DNA of 64,000 nucleotides from Spirosoma telluris (GCA_003259005.1 QLII01000001.1:4418501-4482500), one strand, 5' to 3'; positions 10,809-19,188 are shown, counted from the first letter of the stretch. Made by a program: numbers and translations. The notes: a model not told the origin generated them from the sequence alone.

Positions 10809-11036
10809 ATGACTATGTTCCCTGAGGAAATCTTATTGGATAAGAATCAAGTGCTCGCCAGTCTTAGTGAATTGCCTGACAAAGTATCTTCGGAAGACTT
10901 AATCGAGCGCATTCTGTTCATCAAATTGATTGAAAGCAGGCTACGTGAAACGGCTGAAGTCCCTCATGAGCAAGTTATGCAGGAGCTTAAAGCACTAAAG
11001 CAGAAGAAGTTAGCAGAATTGACTAAAAAGGCATGA
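10809..11036 (+). CDS. putative antitoxin, small acidic/lysine-rich helical protein
   Basis: A 75-residue protein with no recognised domain. It is predicted helical, with a segment SSEDLIERILFIKLIESRL and a lysine-rich C-terminus (LKALKQKKLAELTKKA). Its last four bases overlap the start of a ParE/RelE-like toxin gene (ATGA), the classic antitoxin-toxin arrangement. No DNA-binding motif is obvious. A second in-frame ATG at 10815 is an alternative start. The antitoxin role is inferred from context only. Confidence 0.65.
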   Translation: MTMFPEEILLDKNQVLASLSELPDKVSSEDLIERILFIKLIESRLRETAEVPHEQVMQELKALKQKKLAELTKKA

Positions 11037-11314
11037 TTGCTTGGAAAGAGTCGGCCAGAGAAAAAGTCCGAGAAATTTACGAGTACTTGTTTGATCAGTC
11101 AATTGCCGTTGCTGACGAGTGGTCGGATGAGTTAGAGAAAAAGTTAAGTTTGATAACTAAATTCCCAGAAATGGGACGAATGGTACCCGACTTTTATATT
11201 TCATTCATTCGCGAAGTCTTTGTTGGTAGGTACCGATTAGTTTATAGTACGCAAGAAGAAACGCTAAAAATACTTGCTATTCGTCCAATGGGTCGACCTT
11301 TAGGCAAGTTATGA
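11033..11314 (+). CDS. ParE/RelE-superfamily toxin
   Basis: A 93-residue protein with the RelE/ParE fold pattern: an N-terminal WKESAREKVREIYEYL helix, a second helix ending ITKFPEMGRMVPD, then REVFVGRYRLVYS and a final strand ILAIRPMGRPL. The P-x-x-G-R and Y-R-L-V-Y elements are typical of the family. Members either cleave mRNA or poison gyrase; I cannot tell which applies. The gene overlaps the putative antitoxin by four bases, and the first possible sufE ATG overlaps its own stop, so it is translationally coupled into the suf operon. Confidence 0.8.
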   Translation: MIAWKESAREKVREIYEYLFDQSIAVADEWSDELEKKLSLITKFPEMGRMVPDFYISFIREVFVGRYRLVYSTQEETLKILAIRPMGRPLGKL

Positions 11315-11748
11315 TTATGACCATTAACGAAAAGCAGGACGAAATCATTGAGGAGTTTGACTTGTTCGACGATCAGCTCGACAAGACGCAGTATATCATT
11401 GATTTAGGTAAGAAACTGCCCCCTATGCCGGAAGCCCAGAAAAACGACCAGAACCGGATTATGGGTTGCCAGTCAAAAGTATGGGTAGATGCTGAGTTGA
11501 AGGACGATAAATTGTATTTTTACGGTGATAGCGAGCCAACGGCCCAGATTTCCAAAGGCTTAGTGGGCTTACTGATTCGGGTACTCTCGGGCGAGAAACC
11601 TGAGGATATTGCCAACGCCGATCTTTACTTTATTCCACGGGTCGGTATGGGTAATCTGATTACATCCCTACGGGCCGGAGGGCTGGCTTCGATGATTGAA
11701 CGCATGAAAGCCTATGGCCGGGCCTATACAGAGAAAAGTCATTCGTAG
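11311..11748 (+). CDS. sufE: SufE, sulfur acceptor protein
   Basis: SufE receives persulfide sulfur from SufS. The 145-residue protein has the family core: FDLFDDQLDKTQYIIDLGKK, LPPMPEAQK, the catalytic cysteine in RIMGCQSKVW, and LIRVLSGEKPEDI. The ATG at 11311 overlaps the toxin stop (ATGA); a second ATG at 11317 would also fit. Its separation from sufS by a toxin pair is unusual. Confidence 0.93.
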   Translation: MIMTINEKQDEIIEEFDLFDDQLDKTQYIIDLGKKLPPMPEAQKNDQNRIMGCQSKVWVDAELKDDKLYFYGDSEPTAQISKGLVGLLIRVLSGEKPEDIANADLYFIPRVGMGNLITSLRAGGLASMIERMKAYGRAYTEKSHS

Positions 11749-11792
11749 TCATTAATAGCCATTCAGTTGGTGAACGATCCATACATGACCAT

Positions 11793-11827
11793 AAATGACG
11801 CAACGCAAATGACGCAACGCAAATGAC
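11793..11827. repeat. short tandem 14-mer repeat
   Basis: AAATGACGCAACGC occurs twice in tandem (11793-11806, 11807-11820), followed by a partial third copy AAATGAC. It lies in the short gap between sufE and the DUF59 gene. Function unknown; such a repeat can change copy number by slippage. Confidence 0.85.
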
Positions 11828-11845
11828 AATAAATGACCTCTATCA

Positions 11846-12157
11846 ATGACAGACGAAGAATTAAAAGAACAAGTTGTACTAGCCCTGAAAGGCGTATATG
11901 ACCCCGAGATTCCGGTGGATGTATATGAACTTGGACTTATTTACGATATCAAGATATTTCCGGTCAACAATGTTTATATCCTGATGACGCTGACCTCACC
12001 TTCCTGTCCTTCGGCGGGTTCTATTCCGGCTGAGATCGAAGAGAAAGTGCGGGCCATTGAGGGTGTCAGCGATGTAAGTGTTGAGCTGACCTTCGATCCT
12101 CCCTACTCCACCGAACTGATGTCGGAAGTAGCGAAATTAGAACTGGGTTTTATGTAA
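11846..12157 (+). CDS. DUF59/SufT-like Fe-S maturation protein
   Basis: A 103-residue MIP18/DUF59 protein, a family that helps load Fe-S clusters onto target proteins. The core signature is clear: VYDPEIPVDVYELGLIY, then MTLTSPSCPSAGSIP with the conserved cysteine, and a final strand VELTFDPPYS. It follows sufE in the same direction after about 100 bases. The symbol sufT is sometimes used, but families differ, so it is left blank. Confidence 0.88.
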   Translation: MTDEELKEQVVLALKGVYDPEIPVDVYELGLIYDIKIFPVNNVYILMTLTSPSCPSAGSIPAEIEEKVRAIEGVSDVSVELTFDPPYSTELMSEVAKLELGFM

Positions 12158-12169
12158 AATTTAAGTCGC

Positions 12170-12246
12170 TAGTAGTTAGTCAACAGTCGTCAGTGAATGA
12201 CACTAAACTAATTACTAACGACTATTGACTAAAATTAATAACTACT
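12170..12246. repeat. imperfect word-repeat stem-loop
   Basis: TAGTAGTTAGTCAACAGTCGT (12171-12191) faces an imperfect complement with GACTATTGACTA and AATAACTACTA (12219-12246). The arms repeat the words AGTAGTTAGTC and CAGTCGTCAGT. It fills the DUF59-bacilliredoxin gap and ends seven bases before the next start codon. Confidence 0.65.
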
Positions 12247-12252
12247 AAAAAG

Positions 12253-12684
12253 ATGTATCCTCCTCATTTGCTTATCCCGATGCGGGAAGACCTGACCAGC
12301 GTCGGGTTTGAAGAATTAACTACTGCCGATGACGTAGTAAACACCATGGAAAACGCCGAAGGCACAATGCTTGTCGTTGTGAATTCAGTCTGTGGCTGTG
12401 CAGCTGGTGCAGCTCGTCCGGGTGTGAAAGCAGCGTTAGCCGCCAGCCCTGTGAAGCCCGACAAAATGGTTACTGTATTCGCGGGTGGTGACCTGGAAGC
12501 GGTTGCTAAAATGCGTGAATATCTGTTGCCTTATCCTCCATCGTCGCCTGCCATTGGCATTTTCAAAGATGGCGAGTTAGTGCATTTCATCGAGCGGCAC
12601 CACATTGAAGGGCGTTCGGCGCAGATGATTGCCCAGCACTTGGAAATGGCGCTGGAAGAGTTCTGTACGCCAGCAAACGCGTAA
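12253..12684 (+). CDS. BrxA/BrxB-family bacilliredoxin
   Basis: A 143-residue thioredoxin-fold protein of the YphP/YqiW (DUF1094) family. The N-terminus MYPPHLLIPMREDL and the active-site segment NSVCGCAAGAARPG, containing the atypical CGC motif, are diagnostic. The C-terminus HFIERHHIEGRSAQMI also matches. Family members remove bacillithiol from mixed disulfides or act as disulfide isomerases; in Bacteroidota they often sit near suf genes. It ends the plus-strand suf run, immediately before a shared hairpin terminator. Confidence 0.92.
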   Translation: MYPPHLLIPMREDLTSVGFEELTTADDVVNTMENAEGTMLVVVNSVCGCAAGAARPGVKAALAASPVKPDKMVTVFAGGDLEAVAKMREYLLPYPPSSPAIGIFKDGELVHFIERHHIEGRSAQMIAQHLEMALEEFCTPANA

Positions 12685-12764
12685 AAAAAGTCGATAGCCC
12701 CCAGTCAATAGTAGCTTACGCATGCTATATTATTGACTATCGACTGGGGCTATCGACTTTTTTT
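12683..12764. terminator. bidirectional stem-loop terminator between bacilliredoxin and eboC
   Basis: An A-run and GTCGATAGCCCCCAGTCAATAG (12690-12711) pair with TATTGACT...GGGGCTATCGAC ending in a T-run at 12763. A duplicated ATCGACT makes the right arm slightly longer. The stops of two converging genes fall within its edges, so it probably terminates both. Confidence 0.85.
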
Positions 12765-13640
12765 ACGTTACCGCAAATGCCTTCGCCAGAAATCTTGATA
12801 ACGGCAGTAAACAAAATACCAGAAAAGCCATCGGGAAATTAGCGAATGCTGCCACCCACGCAGCATTCATCACAATAAGTGATAGTACGCCCGCTTTTAC
12901 GGCCAGACCAATATTCCGGCCAACGGGATCTTTGACCGCTCGCCAGAGTGGGGGGAAAATATAGTAGCCGAACAGAGCCAGAAAAGGCAAAGCCGTACCC
13001 AGTTGTTGCTGACGTTGAGCCAGTGCAGCCACACAACCAATAACCAGCGCATACAACATCCCGGCAACGCGTAATATGGTTGGGCTTCCTCCATGCACTT
13101 CGCCCCGGCTAATCATCGTGATCGCGGCAATGTAAGCAATCGGCACCAAACCTACCCAGGCCCAGGGCATCACCTGATCGGGTAGTATGCTTACGCCTAA
13201 CAACAAATTCAGCCCCCGGCACAGCCCCATATTGACTGGTCCCAGCCAGTTATGGTGCTTCCCAAAACGGTCGTACACAAGCGACGCAATGGAAATGGCA
13301 ATCGCCAGAAGGCCCGCCGTCTGATTGACCATAAAGGATGCCCCAATTCCTACTACCAACAAACTAATTCCTAACCCAATAGCCGCCGATTTGCTCACTA
13401 TCCCACTTGGAATGGGTCGTTCAGGCCGTTCGATAGCGTCCAATTCAGCATCGAACACATCGTTAAAAACGACTCCCCCCCATAAAGGCCAACCGTTGCC
13501 AGAGACAACCAGCCAGCCGGAGCCGGCGACGATTCGGGAATTAGAAAATAGCCCGCAATAGCCATCCCTGCTAATACATCGGCAATAGCGGTGACCAGAT
13601 TGGCTGGACGGGTAAGAGACAGAAGTGCTTTTACTTTCAT
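12763..13640 (-). CDS. eboC: EboC, UbiA-like prenyltransferase-family membrane protein (frameshifted)
   Basis: A UbiA-superfamily integral membrane protein. The true start is the ATG at 13640 (MKVKALLSLTRPANLVTAIAD), whose RPANLVTAI segment matches this family; an upstream ATG at 13701 in another frame is spurious. The frame breaks in the seven-C run at 13475-13481. Adding one base joins GLYGG to VVFNDVFDAELDAIERPERP, which holds the NDxxD prenyl-diphosphate-binding motif, and yields 292 residues. Several hydrophobic helices follow. EboC is one of the six proteins of the ebo metabolite-traffic set; its substrate is not established. eboB lies directly upstream on the same strand. Confidence 0.88.
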
Positions 13641-13722
13641 TGAGTGATTGAGTGATTAAGTGATTGAGCGAATTTTCAGGCGATTTTATTCGCTCAATCA
13701 CTTAATCACTCATTCACTCAAT
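13639..13722. repeat. word-repeat stem-loop between eboB and eboC
   Basis: The left arm 13639-13672 repeats TGAGTGATT and TGAGCG; the right arm 13689-13722 is an almost exact complement (CGCTCAATCACTTAATCAC...). The eboB stop codon lies at the edge of the right arm and the eboC start abuts the left arm, so the hairpin occupies the whole gap inside the operon. Confidence 0.85.
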
Positions 13723-14654
13723 TATTTAATTATCGTTGATTCCTTGTCTACTCGTGGTGCCTGACCTCCACGCAACACCGAACTCCCATTATACCGTTGG
13801 CTTTGGTCAATACCAATCGGTTGGGTTAGGTCTTCCAGGCTGATTTGACCACTTTGGGCAAAGGCCGTTAGGGCATTGGTGAACGTTACTAATTTAATGG
13901 CTTCATCCGAAATACCCCGTTGTTTCATCAAAGCAGCCGTTTTCGGGACAGCAAGCGGATCGCTGATGCCCCAATCGGCGGCCGAGTTGATCATAATGCG
14001 TTCGGGGCCGTACTGCTTTACAACTTCCACCATGCGTTCGTTCCCCATTTTTGTAAACGGATAAATCGTGAATCCAGCCCAGAATCCCCGGTCGAGTACT
14101 TCACGCACCGTTTCCTCATTGTTATGATCAACGATGACCATACCGGGATCAATACCATGCTCAATCGCAATGTCCATACTCCGGCTGGTTCCCTGTTTTT
14201 TGTCGCGGTGGGGGGTGTGAATCTGGACAGGTAGCCCTGCTTCTCGTGCCAGTTCCAGCTGCGCCCGGTAGTACTTGTCCTCGGCGGGGGTCTGATCATC
14301 GAAGCCAATTTCACCCACACCAACTACACCTTCTTTATAGATGAACAGCGGCAGGATTTCCATAACCTGCTCAGCTAATTCTTCCTGATTCGCTTCTTTG
14401 GAGTTGAGTCCGATGGTACAATAGTGCCGGATACCAAACTGCGATGCCCGAAACCGCTCCCAGCCCACCAGACTGGCGAAATAATCCCGGAACGAGTCGA
14501 CACCCGTGCGAGGCTGACCCAGCCAGAAAGCAGGTTCAACAACAGCAACTACGCCTGCATCGGCCATAGCCTGATAATCATCAGTTGTTCGGGAGGTCAT
14601 GTGAACGTGCATATCGAAAAACGACATGCCCCGAATGGAATCCATAAAATCCAT
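13722..14654 (-). CDS. eboB: EboB, TatD-like metal-dependent hydrolase
   Basis: A 310-residue TIM-barrel hydrolase of the TatD/amidohydrolase type. It has the N-terminal metal motif FFDMHVHM (residues about 12-19), GEIGFDD, QIHTPHRDK, a VIVDHNNE segment and a late SAADWG segment. This pattern and its placement next to the UbiA-like gene identify it as the hydrolase of the ebo cluster. The ATG at 14654 is preceded by an ordinary intergenic region; a start nearer to GMSFFDMHVH is possible. The substrate is not known. In cyanobacteria the ebo set is linked to moving the scytonemin precursor to the periplasm; the compound handled here is unknown. Confidence 0.88.
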   Translation of the reverse strand: MDFMDSIRGMSFFDMHVHMTSRTTDDYQAMADAGVVAVVEPAFWLGQPRTGVDSFRDYFASLVGWERFRASQFGIRHYCTIGLNSKEANQEELAEQVMEILPLFIYKEGVVGVGEIGFDDQTPAEDKYYRAQLELAREAGLPVQIHTPHRDKKQGTSRSMDIAIEHGIDPGMVIVDHNNEETVREVLDRGFWAGFTIYPFTKMGNERMVEVVKQYGPERIMINSAADWGISDPLAVPKTAALMKQRGISDEAIKLVTFTNALTAFAQSGQISLEDLTQPIGIDQSQRYNGSSVLRGGQAPRVDKESTIIK

Positions 14655-14819
14655 AATACGTCTTGGTTAACCGCATTTGGCAAATACGGCAGGTAATTCG
14701 AGGGTAAAGTTCTCAAAAAAAGCGGGTCTGTCCCACATGATTTTTACCCATATTTTAATTCAGTTTCCGCAAACTTCATAGTAGTCTATTCGTTTTATAG
14801 ATAGCTAACAAATACAAGT

Positions 14820-15485
14820 ATGCATATGCTTCAACAACACAAGTCAGGAAAAGGGAGCCTTTGGGCCATACTACTGCTACTGACAGCAGTTGGGGGCCTG
14901 TCATCCTGCCGCGAAAATGCAGTTAATGATTTAAGCCCCGCCGATAGTCCGGTTTATATTACCAACTATGATCGCTCCATAAACTTCGGTCAGTATAAAA
15001 CGTTCAGTTTGCCCGATTCGGTTATTATTGAATCGAACGATGCCTATGCTATGACGCAGAATAGTATTTCCACTCGATTTGTAACGAATGTGGCGAGTGC
15101 TCTGACAAGTCGGGGATTTAAACGAGTAGCAAAAGGAGACAGTGCCGATTTAGGAGTGGCCATCATTCGGGTTAATAATCAGTATACAGGAGTGGCGTCA
15201 AATCCTTATTCCTATTATTCAAGCTATTGGGGATATGGTGGTTTGGGGGGCTATGGGTACTCGCCCTATTACCCCAGTTATTACACCTATCAGGTGACAG
15301 ACCAATATTGGGAAATTCAGATTGTTGACCTGAAAAACCGCGCCAGTACGAGCAATGGTCAACAGCAGTTAAATGTCATCTATGATGCAACAATCCGAGG
15401 TACCGACATCACAGATACGCAGGCCGTCGACCTGGCAACCACGGCTATTTTCAACCAATCGCCTTATTTACAGGTAAGCCAGTAA
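14820..15485 (+). CDS. DUF4136 lipoprotein
   Basis: A 221-residue exported lipoprotein. A hydrophobic segment WAILLLLTAVGG leads to the lipobox LSSC near residue 30. The remainder matches DUF4136: INFGQYKTFSLPDS, a helix with ASALTSRGFKRV, DLGVAIIRVN, a tyrosine/glycine-rich loop (YYSSYWGYGGLGGYGYSPYY), and WEIQIVDLKN. Family function is unknown. Six bases later comes a beta-barrel gene, so the pair forms one unit. The pair runs opposite to the ebo genes that flank it. Confidence 0.85.
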   Translation: MHMLQQHKSGKGSLWAILLLLTAVGGLSSCRENAVNDLSPADSPVYITNYDRSINFGQYKTFSLPDSVIIESNDAYAMTQNSISTRFVTNVASALTSRGFKRVAKGDSADLGVAIIRVNNQYTGVASNPYSYYSSYWGYGGLGGYGYSPYYPSYYTYQVTDQYWEIQIVDLKNRASTSNGQQQLNVIYDATIRGTDITDTQAVDLATTAIFNQSPYLQVSQ

Positions 15486-15491
15486 GAAACT

Positions 15492-16145
15492 ATGAAACGG
15501 ATCATCGCAATCATCGCCCTGTTTGGTCTGACCACGTCGGCCTGGGCGCAATATAAAAATGAATACAATCCGGAATCATCCATCTATGACCGGTATGTCA
15601 CGTTCAACATTTCAGCCCGGTATGGCGTCTCGTTCCCGATGGGCGGACAACAGGGCTATATTGATAAACTATCTCCAACCAACCTCGCGCTGGATGCCGA
15701 GTGGTTATTTCCACAACGTTTCTCGATTGGGCTAAAAACAGGCTATCAGTATGCGAACCAGCGATTGCCCCGGCAGGTATATCAAAATGGCGATGAGTCT
15801 ATCTCGGCTGTTCAGACCCGGACCTTGTCAATAATTCCGGTTATGGCTTCACTGTCCTATTATTTTGCCGATAACGCAGCGGCTATCCGGCCTTATGTGC
15901 AAATGGCTGGCGGGGGTGCTTTTGTCGATTACACCAACTATTTCGGGCCATTAGCCGACCAGAAAAGTGGTTTTAAAGGGGCAATTGCTCCCGCCATTGG
16001 CCTGAAATATTACGGCCGACGGGAGCAGGGATTTGGTGCCGAAATTCAGGCCCAATACCAAAACGTTTTCTTTAACTATGACTTGCTGAAAAACTCAGCC
16101 CCTTCCCTGATGCTATCAGCGGGGATTGTCTATCGGTGGTATTAA
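15492..16145 (+). CDS. outer-membrane beta-barrel protein
   Basis: A 217-residue secreted protein with a signal peptide (MKRIIAIIALFGLTTSAWAQ). Alternating strands ending in aromatic residues follow (FSIGLKTGYQYANQRL, LSIIPVMASLSYYFAD, GIVYRWY), with a C-terminal aromatic end typical of small OmpA-like or outer-membrane barrels. It probably forms an 8-stranded barrel (inference). It is the second gene of a two-gene unit with the DUF4136 lipoprotein. Confidence 0.8.
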   Translation: MKRIIAIIALFGLTTSAWAQYKNEYNPESSIYDRYVTFNISARYGVSFPMGGQQGYIDKLSPTNLALDAEWLFPQRFSIGLKTGYQYANQRLPRQVYQNGDESISAVQTRTLSIIPVMASLSYYFADNAAAIRPYVQMAGGGAFVDYTNYFGPLADQKSGFKGAIAPAIGLKYYGRREQGFGAEIQAQYQNVFFNYDLLKNSAPSLMLSAGIVYRWY

Positions 16146-16147
16146 TT

Positions 16148-16242
16148 AGTTTGACGTTCGAGGTTTGACGTTTGATGTTGCTGACATATAAAAAGCTTAT
16201 GCATCAGCCAACGTTAAACTACAAACCTCGAACATCAAACTA
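16148..16242. repeat. word-repeat stem-loop at converging gene ends
   Basis: TAGTTTGACGTTCGAGGTTT (16148-16167) faces AAACCTCGAACATCAAACTA (16223-16242). Arms repeat the words TTTGACGTT and TTTGATGTT. It lies between the converging beta-barrel and eboA genes and probably ends both transcripts. Confidence 0.8.
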
Positions 16243-16917
16243 ACTCATCAATTCTTCCATATGTTGTGGCAAACTACGCCCGGCAGCTCGGCGTTCGGCA
16301 GCGAAATCGGCCAACGTTTTAGCGAGTCGGGCGTTATTGCGTTCGTTCAGTCCCGTAATCTGCGTAACGTCTTTATCGGTAAAAAACGCCTTCATAACCA
16401 GTTGATTCCAGGCAGGTTCGTCGAAGTAATCGGCGGGGTACGGGTTGTGAAGCATGATCGCGGATTGCACATCGGCGATGTTGTTTCGAATGCCTTCCGT
16501 TGCCTGAAATTTCCACGCTTCAGGATGCGCCAACACGGGTAGCGCCGAATAAAGCGCCACTAATTCATTCATTTCAGCAGCCTTAAATAACTGGCTGATG
16601 GTGTTCACATAAGTCGTCTGGTCATCGGCAGGAAGCTGGAGCAACCACCATACCCGCGCCAGCCGGTCGATGGTCCAGCCTGTAACGGTAAAGCCCGGTC
16701 GAATGCGCTCAATAGCGAAAGCCATATCCGAAGGAACTTCTACTAACTGTTTTCCCACAAAACGCGGCAGGGCGGTGAACACGCGATAGAACGCGGAGAC
16801 TTGCGGACTGGCATGAAAGGCATCTGCCTGCTGCTGCAGATAGTTAACCGCTTTTTCGGAGTTAGCTTGCTGTTCGATCAGATAAAACAGCGTTTGGCTC
16901 ATCTGGGAAATATTCAT
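16240..16917 (-). CDS. eboA: EboA-family metabolite traffic protein
   Basis: A 225-residue all-helical, probably cytoplasmic protein without signal peptide or membrane segments. It matches EboA: ALPRFVGKQL near residue 50, GWTIDRLARVWWLLQLPADD in the middle, LYSALPVLAHPEAWKFQATEGIRNN, HNPYPADYFDEPAWNQLVMKAFF and a basic end. EboA has no assigned catalytic activity. Normally it heads the ebo run; here it is cut off from eboB by two plus-strand genes. Confidence 0.88.
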   Translation of the reverse strand: MNISQMSQTLFYLIEQQANSEKAVNYLQQQADAFHASPQVSAFYRVFTALPRFVGKQLVEVPSDMAFAIERIRPGFTVTGWTIDRLARVWWLLQLPADDQTTYVNTISQLFKAAEMNELVALYSALPVLAHPEAWKFQATEGIRNNIADVQSAIMLHNPYPADYFDEPAWNQLVMKAFFTDKDVTQITGLNERNNARLAKTLADFAAERRAAGRSLPQHMEELMS

Positions 16918-17032
16918 GATGCAAAAATACTTTCATAATTCGTTCGCTTCCTTACAAAAATCACATTAGTAGATGACTATACTCGCCTTTACGTAGTCAG
17001 GCTATGATTTCCTGCTGACTCTTCATTCAATC

Positions 17033-18850
17033 ATGAAAAAAACAATACTTCTTTCAGTTGCATTCATTTGTTTCACGAACCTATGTGTTCTCGCCCAGCA
17101 GGCAACGGATTACGTCTGGTGGAACCCTGCACAGGCCAGTACGCCCGTAATTGAAGGGCAAGCGTGGTCTGGTAAGGCCATTCAAAATCCGTATGATCGG
17201 TTGCCCGCTCAGGCCGAAAAAAGTGTGCGAAAAGACGTCTGGAATTTATCACATAACGCAGCCGGACTCCTTATCCGATTCAGAGCCAGCACCGATCAAA
17301 TCGTGGTTCGATATGCGGTGACCGGGAAACAGGCACTGCCGCATATGCCCGCAACGGGGGTTAGTGGGGTTGATTTGTATGCCATTAACAGCGACGGCGA
17401 CGCGCTTTGGTGTGCGGGTAAGTACACCTTTGGCGATACCATTCAATACCGGTTTACTGGCCTCGAACCCAATGACCCTTACCATCAGAAAGGTCGCGAA
17501 TACCGTCTTTATCTGCCCCTATACAATTCCGTCAAGTGGCTTGAGATTGGCGTACCTACCAGCGTAACCCTCACTCCCCTACCCGTTCGGGCCGATAAGC
17601 CGATTGTGGTCTACGGTACATCCATAGCACAGGGAGCCTGTGCATCGCGACCTGGCATGGCCTGGACAGCTATTTTAGGGCGCAAGCTGGATCGGCCCGT
17701 AATTAATCTGGGCTTTTCGGGCAATGGTCGACTGGAAAAGGAAGTGGTTGATCTCTTGCCAGAAATCGATGCGAAACTGTACGTACTCGATTGTCTCCCG
17801 AACTTAGTGGCCACTGTAGGCATCAAACCCGACGAAATAAAAACCCGCATTAGTGAATCAGTAAAAGCCCTCCGGCGACAAAAACCGACGACTCCAATTC
17901 TACTAGTCGAACACGCGGGCTATACAGAAGGCAGTTTGAATCCGACCCGACGGCAATTATACACGGATGTGAATGAGTTGATGCAGCAGGCGTTTGCCCA
18001 ATTGAAAAGCGAAGGCATTCAGAAACTGTATCTGCTGCCCAAATTGGCCATTAATCTATCCAACGATGCCATGGTAGATGGCACTCATCCCACGGATTTG
18101 GGAATGCAGCAATACGCTGATGCCTATGAACGCAGCATCCGCCTGATCCTGAATGAACCTATTGGCGAAGTCTCTACCATGAAGCCCCTTACCCAATATC
18201 GTGACGCGCGCAGCTACGATTGGGAAACTCGCCACCTGGCTATTCTGGCGCGTTTGAAAAGCAATCCACCGCGCATTGTTTTCTTCGGAAACTCCATCAC
18301 GCATTTCTGGGGTGGCGAACCAAAAATAGAAAGGGCCTCAGGCATTGATAGCTGGAACGCCATCATGGAGCCGCTGGGTGTACAAAACATGGGCTATGGC
18401 TGGGATCGCATCGAAAATGTGCTGTGGCGAGTGTATCATGGTGAACTCGACGGCTATTCTCCGGCGCAGATCGTTGTCATGATAGGCACTAACAACCTTC
18501 AATACAACACTGATGCCGAGATTGCCGACGGGCTTGGCTTTTTGGTGCGCGCTATGCAGGCCCGCCAACCCAATGCGGAAATTTTGCTAATTGGCATTTT
18601 ACCCCGTCGGCAAATGGAGCCCCGTATTGCGGCCCTGAATCAACGCATTGCGCAGGTAGCAGGCGACCTAAACGCTACGTTCATTCAGCCGGGCACTATA
18701 TTTCTAAAGTCGGATGGAAAAATTGATGAGGCTTTTTTTAGCGATGGTTTACATCCAAATGCCGAAGGTTACCGCCAATTAGCCGCCAAACTAGTGCCTT
18801 TCTTGAAAGCCGCAGAAGTAGCGCCAGCACCCAAAGGCAGAAAAAAATAA
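17033..18850 (+). CDS. secreted protein with two SGNH/GDSL hydrolase domains
   Basis: A 605-residue exported protein. After a signal peptide (MKKTILLSVAFICFTNLCVLAQ) comes a beta-rich domain (residues about 30-185) like the N-domain of SGNH_hydro_3 esterases. The first hydrolase domain has its nucleophile in GTSIAQGAC (Ser197) and a C-terminal DGTHPTDLGM. A second, independent SGNH domain begins around 410 with GNSITHFWGG (Ser421), a GTNNLQYN block III and DGLHPNAEGY. Both catalytic Ser and Asp-x-x-His sets are visible. Such enzymes deacetylate polysaccharides or act on GDSL-type esters. The tandem fusion suggests attack on a multiply acylated carbohydrate (inference). Confidence 0.85.
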   Translation: MKKTILLSVAFICFTNLCVLAQQATDYVWWNPAQASTPVIEGQAWSGKAIQNPYDRLPAQAEKSVRKDVWNLSHNAAGLLIRFRASTDQIVVRYAVTGKQALPHMPATGVSGVDLYAINSDGDALWCAGKYTFGDTIQYRFTGLEPNDPYHQKGREYRLYLPLYNSVKWLEIGVPTSVTLTPLPVRADKPIVVYGTSIAQGACASRPGMAWTAILGRKLDRPVINLGFSGNGRLEKEVVDLLPEIDAKLYVLDCLPNLVATVGIKPDEIKTRISESVKALRRQKPTTPILLVEHAGYTEGSLNPTRRQLYTDVNELMQQAFAQLKSEGIQKLYLLPKLAINLSNDAMVDGTHPTDLGMQQYADAYERSIRLILNEPIGEVSTMKPLTQYRDARSYDWETRHLAILARLKSNPPRIVFFGNSITHFWGGEPKIERASGIDSWNAIMEPLGVQNMGYGWDRIENVLWRVYHGELDGYSPAQIVVMIGTNNLQYNTDAEIADGLGFLVRAMQARQPNAEILLIGILPRRQMEPRIAALNQRIAQVAGDLNATFIQPGTIFLKSDGKIDEAFFSDGLHPNAEGYRQLAAKLVPFLKAAEVAPAPKGRKK

Positions 18851-18881
18851 CTATCTATTTTAACCTAAACCCAACGTGACC

Positions 18882-19184
18882 ATGCTATTTATCACGCAAT
18901 TAATCTACATCATTGACGGACAAGAAGCTGTGTTTGAGCAATTTGAGGCCATTGCCATTCCGGCAATTTCAAACTACAACGGGCGGCTTTTACTGCGAGT
19001 AAGACCCGACGCCAACTCGTTTATTGAACACACGATTGACAAGCCCTATGAAATACACCTTGTAGAATTTGATACCGAACAGGATTTCAAAAACTTCATG
19101 CATGACGAAGAGCGCAAGAAGTTCCTGCATTTAAAAGAGCAATCCATAAAGGCATCAATCCTGATTCAGGGGACAAAATTGTGA
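18882..19184 (+). CDS. small DUF1330-like dimeric alpha-beta barrel protein
   Basis: An approximately 100-residue protein of the ferredoxin-like alpha-beta barrel type (DUF1330-like): FITQLIYIIDGQEAVFEQFE, then NGRLLLRVRPDANSFIE, EIHLVEFDTEQDF and a lysine-rich C-terminal helix. A GTG at 18876 could start it two codons earlier; the ATG at 18882 is preferred. It may share a transcript with the SGNH gene 25 bases upstream. Biochemical role unknown. Confidence 0.75.
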   Translation: MLFITQLIYIIDGQEAVFEQFEAIAIPAISNYNGRLLLRVRPDANSFIEHTIDKPYEIHLVEFDTEQDFKNFMHDEERKKFLHLKEQSIKASILIQGTKL

Positions 19185-19188
19185 GGTT

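Noticed and set aside
12763..13701. eboC start at 13701
   Set aside because: The N-terminal residues before the frame break are unrelated to the UbiA-like family. The alternative start at 13640 plus a one-base repair restores family sequence.
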